From an uncultured Clostridia bacterium (lineage in GTDB: Bacteria; Bacillota; Clostridia; Oscillospirales; Acutalibacteraceae), in contig CAMJHI010000012.1 in the NCBI GenBank assembly GCA_946405475.1, positions 1-19,144 of the forward strand: DNA of 19,144 bases, written 5' to 3'. Under the pieces are notes generated by a model. It was not told the origin of the DNA. It was given only the letters and a program-made list of their open reading frames with translations, and did not search any database. The position numbers and the translations under genes were made by a program. Each line of letters begins with the position of its first letter. Within the stretch, counting starts at the first letter, position 1. Positions 14,104 to 19,144 of the stretch are shown one piece after another.

Positions 14104-16149
14104 GTGTTGAATTTCACGTTGACCGGCTTTGCCGATGAAGCGAGCCAATCCCTCACCGGGCAGATCGCCGCGCTCAAGCGCAACGGCATGGGCTATTTTG
14201 AGCCGCGCGGGATCGACGGCAAAAACATTGCCGATTTTTCCGTGGAGGACGCCGAAGCCCTCAAGAAAACGCTTGACGAGGCTGATATCCAAATTTCCTC
14301 CCTCGGTTCTCCCTACGGCAAGATCGAGATCACCGATGATTTCGAGCCGCACTTTGAAAAGTTCAAAAACACCGTCGCGGTCGCCAAGATCCTCGACGTT
14401 AAATACATCCGCATGTTCAGCTTCTTCTTCACCAAGGGCGAAAGCTTCGACGAATACCGCGACGAAGTGCTCCGCCGCGTGAAGCTGATGGCGGATTACG
14501 CCTATGAAAACGGCGTTCGCTGCTGCCTGGAAAACGAAAAGGGCATTTACGGCGACAACGCCGAGCGCAACCTCGACGTGCTGCGCCACTGCAAGGGCAG
14601 GCTGCTGGCCGTGCTCGACCCCGCCAACTACATCCAGTGCGGCGTCGACCCGCTCAAGGCATACGAAATGGTCGAGGGCTACGTCCGCTACCTCCACATT
14701 AAAGACGCGCTGTTTGAAACCGGCGAGGTCGTGCCTGCCGACTGCGGCGACGGCCACGTAGCCGAAATCATCCGCCGCTTCGCCCGCAACGAGGGGCAGC
14801 GCTTCCTGTCGCTCGAACCGCATCTGCGCGTGTTCGAGGGGCTGGAGCACCTTGAGGCCGACAACGACACAAGAAGAAGCATCGAGAAAAAAGAAAACTA
14901 CGTTTACGCCACCGGCGACGAAGCGTTCGACGCGGCCGTGGCCGCGCTGCAAAAGATCCTGTCCGGCATGGAAAAGGGCAGCATCCGCATCGGCATCATC
15001 GGCTGCGGCAACATGGGCTCCTCTCACCTGACCAAGCTGAAGGAGGGTCATGTGCCCGATCTGGAGCTGACCGCCGTGGCCGACCTCAAGCCCGAACGCC
15101 GCGCCTTCGCGCTGGAGCAGATGCCCGGCATTCAGGTGTTTGAAAACGGCAGCGAGCTCATTCAGTCCGGCGCCGTCGACGCCGTGATCGTGGCCGTGCC
15201 GCACTATCTCCACCCGGTCTACGCCAAAGAAGCGCTGGCCGCCGGCCTTCACGTCATGATCGAAAAGCCCGCCGGTGTTTACACCAAACAGGTGCGCGAA
15301 ATGAACGAGGCGGCCGCCAAGAGCGACAAGACCTTTGCCATCATGTTCAACCAGCGCACCAATCCCTGCTACATCAAGCTGCGCGAAATGCTGCAAAGCG
15401 GCAAATTCGGCGCCATCAAGCGCGTCAACTGGCTCATCACCGACTGGTACCGCACTCAGGCTTATTATGATTCCGGCGACTGGCGCGCCACCTGGTCGGG
15501 CGAGGGCGGCGGCGTGCTGCTCAACCAGTGCCCGCATCAGCTCGATCTGTGGCAGTGGCTGTGCGGCATGCCCAACAAGGTCCGCGCCTTCTGCCATGAG
15601 GGCAAGTGGCACAACATCGAGGTCGAGGACGACGTGACCATCTACGCCGAATACCCCAACGGCGCCACGGGCGTGTTCATCACCTCCACGGCCGATCTGC
15701 CCGGCGCGAACCGGCTGGAGATCACGCTGGAAAAGGGCGGCATCATCTGCGAGCACGGCAAATTGAGCGTGACCGAATACGACATTTCCGAACGCGAATT
15801 CTGCAAAACCGCCGAGGGCGGCTTCTCCCGCCCCGAAGCAAAGCAATACACCATCATACCCGATCCCGAGCCGTGGTCGCAGCACGTGCAGGTGCTCTAT
15901 CAGTTTGCCCGCAACATCCTTGACGGCTCGCCGCTGGTGGGCAGGGGCGAAGAGGGCATCAACGGCCTGACCATTTCCAACTGCGCGCATCTGTCGAGCT
16001 GGCTGGATAAGACCGTCGAGCTGCCGATCGACGAAGATCTCTATTACAGCATGCTTCAGGATAAAATCAAAAACTCCAAGTTCGTGAAGGTCACGAAGGA
16101 ACAGGTTCAGACCGATATGAGCTCCACCTTCGGCTCCGCGAAAAAGTGA
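14104..16149 (+). CDS. Fused TIM-barrel sugar isomerase/epimerase + Gfo/Idh/MocA dehydrogenase
   Basis: This is one uninterrupted 681-aa frame. Residues 1-290 form a xylose-isomerase-like (AP endonuclease 2) TIM barrel. Likely metal ligands are Glu143 (CLENEKG), Asp172 (LDPANY), His198 (LHIKD) and Glu238 (LSLEPH). After a short linker, residues 294-681 form a Gfo/Idh/MocA NAD(P) dehydrogenase, with Rossmann GCGNMG (300-305), EKPAG (387-391, catalytic-type Lys388) and GGGVLLNQCPHQLD (468-481, His478). Asn474 stands where many relatives have Asp. Both halves look intact. No ribosome site precedes the internal Met289, so this is a true fusion and not two genes. The start is GTG, with AAGGAG 9 nt upstream. 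I infer linked oxidation and isomerisation/elimination of a sugar derivative in the cytosol; the substrate is unknown. The SDR gene follows after 21 nt. Confidence 0.92.
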   Translation: MLNFTLTGFADEASQSLTGQIAALKRNGMGYFEPRGIDGKNIADFSVEDAEALKKTLDEADIQISSLGSPYGKIEITDDFEPHFEKFKNTVAVAKILDVKYIRMFSFFFTKGESFDEYRDEVLRRVKLMADYAYENGVRCCLENEKGIYGDNAERNLDVLRHCKGRLLAVLDPANYIQCGVDPLKAYEMVEGYVRYLHIKDALFETGEVVPADCGDGHVAEIIRRFARNEGQRFLSLEPHLRVFEGLEHLEADNDTRRSIEKKENYVYATGDEAFDAAVAALQKILSGMEKGSIRIGIIGCGNMGSSHLTKLKEGHVPDLELTAVADLKPERRAFALEQMPGIQVFENGSELIQSGAVDAVIVAVPHYLHPVYAKEALAAGLHVMIEKPAGVYTKQVREMNEAAAKSDKTFAIMFNQRTNPCYIKLREMLQSGKFGAIKRVNWLITDWYRTQAYYDSGDWRATWSGEGGGVLLNQCPHQLDLWQWLCGMPNKVRAFCHEGKWHNIEVEDDVTIYAEYPNGATGVFITSTADLPGANRLEITLEKGGIICEHGKLSVTEYDISEREFCKTAEGGFSRPEAKQYTIIPDPEPWSQHVQVLYQFARNILDGSPLVGRGEEGINGLTISNCAHLSSWLDKTVELPIDEDLYYSMLQDKIKNSKFVKVTKEQVQTDMSSTFGSAKK

Positions 16150-16170
16150 ACATAAAGCGAGGAAACTGCC

Positions 16171-17022
16171 ATGATGAATCATGAAAACTTAAAAGGACGC
16201 GTGGCCGTCGTCACGGGCGGCGGCGGTGTGCTGTGCAGCGGCTTTGCCAGGGATCTGGCGGCGCAGGGCTGCAAGGTCGTGGTGATCAGCCTGCACGAAA
16301 ACTCCTGCCGGAAGGTCGCCGACGAGATCAACGCCGCCGGCGGCACGGCCATGGCCATTGCCTGCAACGTCACCGACGCGGCTGCGCTCGAGCAGGCGCG
16401 GCAGCAGGTCAATGAAACGTTCGGCACCTGCGACATCCTCATCAACGGCGCGGGCGGCAATTCGCCGCTGGGCACCACCTCCAACGAGGTGATGACCATG
16501 GAAGACCTGCAAAACAAGGCGGAAGGCTTCAAAACCTTCTTTGATCTCGACCCGCAGGGCATCGAAGCGGTGTTCAACCTTAACTTTATCGGCACGCTCA
16601 TCACCACGCAGTGCTTTGCCAAGGACATGGTCGGCAAAGAAAACGCCTGCATCCTCAACGTGTCGTCCATGAACGCCTACCGGCCGCTGACCAAAATTCC
16701 GGCCTATTCCGCCGCGAAGGCCGCCGTGCAGAATTTCACGCAGTTCATGGCGGTGCATTTCGCCAAGGTGGGCATTCGCGTCAATGCCATCGCCCCCGGC
16801 TTTTTCGCCACCAACCAGAACCGCACGCTGCTGTTCAATGAGGACGGCTCGCTCACGCCGCGTTCCGACAAGATCATCAGCCACACGCCCGTCGGCCGCT
16901 TCGGCAAGCCGGAGGATCTGACCGGCACGCTGCTGTATCTGTGCGACGAAACCTATTCCGGCTTTGTGACCGGCATCATCATTCCCGTTGACGGCGGCTT
17001 CTCCGCCTATTCCGGCGTTTAA
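16171..17022 (+). CDS. UxuB-type short-chain dehydrogenase (fructuronate/mannonate oxidoreductase-like)
   Basis: This 283-aa classical SDR has TGGGGVLCSG (15-24) for the cofactor, NGAGG (92-96), Asn138, Ser166, Tyr179 and Lys183 (YSAAK) as the catalytic set, and a conserved IPVDGGFSAYSGV tail. The long insert after NGAGGNSP, the FNLNFIGT segment and SSMNAYRPLTKIPAYSAAKAAV match what I recall of the Bacillus UxuB (YjmF) group, which interconverts D-fructuronate and D-mannonate with NAD(H). The usual partners UxuA and UxaC are not here, so a different keto-sugar substrate made by the fusion enzyme is equally possible. GAGG lies 8 nt before the ATG at 16171; a second ATG follows at once. It is cotranscribed with the fusion gene and proS. 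Confidence 0.9.
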   Translation: MMNHENLKGRVAVVTGGGGVLCSGFARDLAAQGCKVVVISLHENSCRKVADEINAAGGTAMAIACNVTDAAALEQARQQVNETFGTCDILINGAGGNSPLGTTSNEVMTMEDLQNKAEGFKTFFDLDPQGIEAVFNLNFIGTLITTQCFAKDMVGKENACILNVSSMNAYRPLTKIPAYSAAKAAVQNFTQFMAVHFAKVGIRVNAIAPGFFATNQNRTLLFNEDGSLTPRSDKIISHTPVGRFGKPEDLTGTLLYLCDETYSGFVTGIIIPVDGGFSAYSGV

Positions 17023-17036
17023 GGGAGGACACATAA

Positions 17037-18485
17037 ATGGCAAAGGACAACAATCAGAAAAAAATGGTGAAAGAGATCACCTCCATGAGCGTCGATTTCG
17101 CCCAGTGGTACACCGACGTCGTCAAAAAGGCGGAGCTGATCGAATACACCAGCGTCAAGGGTTGCATGGCCATCCGCCCCTACGGCTACGCCATCTGGGA
17201 AAATATGCAGCGCATCCTTGACGGCATGTTCAAAGCGACCGGGCATGAAAATGTCTGCATGCCCATGTTCATTCCCGAAAGTCTGCTGCAAAAAGAAAAG
17301 GATCACGTCGAAGGCTTTGCGCCCGAGGTGGCGTGGGTCACGATGGGCGGCAGCGAAAAGTTAGAGGACAGGCTCTGCGTGCGCCCCACCTCCGAGACGC
17401 TGTTCTGCGAGCATTACAAAAACATCATCCAGTCGCACCGCGATCTGCCCAAGCTCTACAACCAGTGGGTCAGCGTGGTAAGGTGGGAAAAAACCACCCG
17501 TCCGTTCCTGCGTTCGCGCGAATTCTTGTGGCAGGAGGGTCACACCATCCACGAAACCGCCGAGGAGGCCATCGAAGAGACCGAGCGCATGCTCAACGTC
17601 TATGCCGATTTCTGCCGTGACGCGCTGGCCATGCCCGTGGTCAAGGGCAAAAAGACCGAAAGCGACAAGTTCGCCGGCGCCGTTTCCACTTATGCCATCG
17701 AGGCGCTGATGCACGACGGCAAGGCGCTGCAGGCCGGCACCAGCCACTTTTTCGGCGACGGGTTTGCCCGCGCGTTCGATATCCAGTACACCAGCAAAGA
17801 GAACAAGCTTGAATATCCGTTCCAAACCTCATGGGGCTGCACCACCCGCCTCATCGGCGCCATCATCATGACCCACGGCGACGACAACGGTCTGGTTCTG
17901 CCGCCCGCCGTCGCGCCCATTCAGGTCATCGTGCTGCCCATCGCGCAGCACAAGCCCGGCGTGCTCGATAAGGCCAACGAGATCAAAGACCGTCTGGCCA
18001 AATTCTGCCGCGTGAAGCTCGACGACAGCGACAATTCGCCCGGCTGGAAGTTCGCCGAATACGAAATGAAGGGCGTTCCGCTTCGTCTGGAGATCGGCCC
18101 GCGCGACATCGAAAACAATTCCTGCGTGATCGCCCGCCGCGACAACGGCGAAAAGACCAGCGTGTCGCTTGACGAGCTGGAAACCGTGATCCCGCAGCTG
18201 CTGCAGGCCGTGCACGACGGGCTGTATCAGAAGGCGCTGGAAAACCGCGAAAACCGCACCTACGCCTGCAAGAGCATCGAGGAGATCTGCCGGACGCTTG
18301 AAGAAAAGGGCGACGGGTTCGTCAAAGCCATGTGGTGCGGCGACGAGGCGTGTGAAGACAAGGTCAAGGAGCTCACCGGCGTCGGTTCCCGCTGCATTCC
18401 GTTCGAGCAGGAAACGATCGACGACAAGTGCGTTTGCTGCGGCAAACCGGCCAAATGCATGGTTTACTGGGGCAAGGCCTATTGA
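17037..18485 (+). CDS. proS: Prolyl-tRNA synthetase, short archaeal/eukaryote-like type
   Basis: This 482-aa class II synthetase charges tRNA-Pro with proline. Its length and layout are those of the archaeal-like type found in many Clostridia, which lacks the large editing insertion of the roughly 570-aa bacterial type. Class II motifs are visible: motif 1 around RPYGYAIWENMQ, motif 2 RWEKTTRPFLRSREFLWQEGHT and motif 3 in SWGCTTRLIGAIIMTHGD. The anticodon-binding domain follows (PIQVIVLPI). The C-terminal domain has cysteine pairs (WCGDEAC, CVCCGKPAKC) that could bind zinc and ends in the conserved KAY. GGGAGG lies 8 nt before the ATG. The gene begins 14 nt after the SDR, with no separate promoter seen, an unusual place for an essential translation gene. 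Confidence 0.96.
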   Translation: MAKDNNQKKMVKEITSMSVDFAQWYTDVVKKAELIEYTSVKGCMAIRPYGYAIWENMQRILDGMFKATGHENVCMPMFIPESLLQKEKDHVEGFAPEVAWVTMGGSEKLEDRLCVRPTSETLFCEHYKNIIQSHRDLPKLYNQWVSVVRWEKTTRPFLRSREFLWQEGHTIHETAEEAIEETERMLNVYADFCRDALAMPVVKGKKTESDKFAGAVSTYAIEALMHDGKALQAGTSHFFGDGFARAFDIQYTSKENKLEYPFQTSWGCTTRLIGAIIMTHGDDNGLVLPPAVAPIQVIVLPIAQHKPGVLDKANEIKDRLAKFCRVKLDDSDNSPGWKFAEYEMKGVPLRLEIGPRDIENNSCVIARRDNGEKTSVSLDELETVIPQLLQAVHDGLYQKALENRENRTYACKSIEEICRTLEEKGDGFVKAMWCGDEACEDKVKELTGVGSRCIPFEQETIDDKCVCCGKPAKCMVYWGKAY

Positions 18486-18499
18486 TTTCCCAAAAGGGC

Positions 18500-18528
18500 T
18501 TGACAAACCGCTCAATAGCGTATATAGT
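18500..18528 (+). promoter_or_regulatory. Strong sigma-A promoter of acpP
   Basis: A perfect -35 TTGACA (18500-18505) and TATAGT (18523-18528, 5/6) are 17 nt apart. Transcription would start near 18535 and leave a leader of about 55 nt before acpP. The promoter begins 15 nt after the proS stop and makes acpP independent of the upstream operon. Confidence 0.88.
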
Positions 18529-18590
18529 ATGAGCACAAAACACACGAATGAATTCCCTGTTTTGCTATTATGTGGAGGAGGAAATCAGAA

Positions 18591-18815
18591 ATGCCTTTTG
18601 AACAGATTCGCGACATTATCAGCAGACAGCTCGAAATTGATGAAGAAGATATAACCATGGATACCAATCTCAAAGAGGATCTTGACGCCGACAGCTTAGA
18701 CATGGTCGATCTTGCCATCAGCTTTGAAGATGAGTTTGAGGTTGAAGTGCCGGACAGTGTGCTTGAAAAGTTTGAAACCGTGGGCGACATCGTTCGTTAT
18801 TTTGAAGAGCTGTAA
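18591..18815 (+). CDS. acpP: Acyl carrier protein
   Basis: This is a 74-aa acidic protein with the DSL phosphopantetheine attachment motif, Ser35 in DADSLDMVDL, between the expected first and second helices. It carries growing acyl chains during fatty acid synthesis in the cytosol once holo-ACP synthase has modified it. The start is the ATG at 18591: GGAGGAGG lies about 9 nt upstream. An in-frame ATG at 18570 precedes that ribosome site and would add seven unrelated residues (MWRRKSE). The gene stands alone, with its own promoter and terminator and no fab genes beside it, so it could be the housekeeping ACP or a dedicated second copy. The small size and intact motif make the family call secure. 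Confidence 0.95.
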   Translation: MPFEQIRDIISRQLEIDEEDITMDTNLKEDLDADSLDMVDLAISFEDEFEVEVPDSVLEKFETVGDIVRYFEEL

Positions 18816-18833
18816 ACAGCAACGACCGTTGAA

Positions 18834-18872
18834 CAGGCGATAGGGGTTCCCCCCTTGTCGCCTGCTTTTTTT
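18834..18872 (+). terminator. Rho-independent terminator after acpP
   Basis: CAGGCGA (18834-18840) pairs with TCGCCTG (18858-18864), with an inner GGGG/CCCC pairing, followed by C and seven T. It is a strong hairpin 18 nt past the acpP stop. The ribosome site of the next gene starts at once after the T tract. Confidence 0.92.
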
Positions 18873-18884
18873 AGGAGGATCGCC

Positions 18885-19144
18885 ATGCCTGAAACAAAAC
18901 AAAACCGCCTCGTCTGGATGGATCTGCTCCGCATCCTCTGCATCCTCACGGTCATCGCCATCCACGTCTGCGGCCCCCTGCTGCAAAACGGCTATGAGCT
19001 CGGCGCGGCGGCGTGGCGGCAAACCAACGCGCTGGGCAGCTGCGTGCGTTTCAGCGTGCCGGTGCTGGTGATGATCTCCGGCGCGTTTTTTCTTGACCCG
19101 GATCGGCCGTGCCCTCCCAAAAAGCTGTTTGGGCAAAAGCTGGT
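18885..19144 (+). CDS. Acyltransferase-3 family membrane protein, 5' part only
   Basis: The frame is open from the ATG at 18885 to the window edge (86 codons plus 2 nt). The start shows the family pattern: a charged N-terminus, RLVWMDLLRILCI and AIHVCGP, where the Arg and the His near the first membrane helix are conserved in OafA/WecH-like acyltransferases. A second hydrophobic segment, VRFSVPVLVMISGAFF, follows with the typical RFSVPxFxMISG-like pattern. Such proteins move acetyl or other acyl groups onto surface sugars, peptidoglycan or lipids. AGGAGG lies 6 nt before the ATG, directly behind the acpP terminator, and I see no promoter of its own. The substrate is unknown because most of the gene is outside the window. 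Confidence 0.85.
   Translation, partial: MPETKQNRLVWMDLLRILCILTVIAIHVCGPLLQNGYELGAAAWRQTNALGSCVRFSVPVLVMISGAFFLDPDRPCPPKKLFGQKL

Noticed and set aside
14080..16182. 700-codon open frame antisense to the whole fusion gene
   Set aside because: It mirrors a GC-rich gene whose third positions favour C/G, which removes stops from the opposite frame. The product is rich in His/Val/Gly/Ala with no recognisable domain, and the plus-strand gene has clear motifs.
18570..18590. Seven-residue N-terminal extension of acyl carrier protein
   Set aside because: The ATG lies before the GGAGGAGG site that serves the ATG at 18591.
1..19144. parS site search (TGTTTCACGTGAAACA and near matches)
   Set aside because: Only isolated CACGTG cores were noticed (near 1785 and 15881), without the flanking arms.

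Overview
The window reads as a dense, fairly GC-rich bacterial chromosome segment, most likely from an anaerobic gut-type Clostridia (Bacillota). The evidence is the Gram-positive-style ribosome binding sites (AGGAGG), the Spo0J-type ParB and Soj-type ParA, an RqcH (FbpA/NFACT) protein, the short (about 480 aa) archaeal/eukaryote-like ProS common in Clostridia, a YfhO-family membrane protein and a UxuB-type SDR. An Oscillospirales-like origin is my guess from memory of similar proteins; no search was run. I see no rRNA, tRNA, CRISPR array, transposase or integrase.

Layout. (1) Positions 1-4938, minus strand: parA - parB - rqcH - P-loop ATPase/kinase - secreted metallophosphoesterase (cut by the window edge). 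Gaps are 3 to 12 nt, so this looks like one transcription unit joining chromosome segregation, ribosome rescue and two less certain genes. (2) Positions 5046-9811, minus strand: mtnN - PflX-like radical SAM protein - C_GCAxxG_C_C protein - YfhO membrane protein. The first three overlap or nearly overlap. An A/T-rich hairpin follows yfhO. (3) Positions 9994-12405, minus strand: an intracellular GH29 alpha-L-fucosidase and nagA. This two-gene operon has a clear TTGAAA-N17-TATAAT promoter and a terminator hairpin. (4) Positions 12542-18485, plus strand, diverging from the fucosidase: a DUF1846-like protein, a fused TIM-barrel isomerase/epimerase + Gfo/Idh/MocA dehydrogenase, a UxuB-type SDR and proS, read from an extended -10 promoter. 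(5) Positions 18500-18872: acpP with its own strong promoter and terminator. An acyltransferase-3 membrane protein begins directly behind the terminator and runs off the window.

How the genes fit together. Regions 3 and 4 look like sugar-scavenging operons. Fucosylated GlcNAc is probably split inside the cell, with NagA feeding GlcNAc-6-P to glycolysis. The fused isomerase-dehydrogenase and the SDR handle an oxidised sugar or sugar acid. Region 2 pairs a nucleosidase able to remove radical-SAM by-products with a radical SAM enzyme. The most interesting single object is the 681-aa fusion protein. Its two halves resemble enzyme pairs that elsewhere oxidise a sugar and then isomerise or eliminate the keto intermediate.
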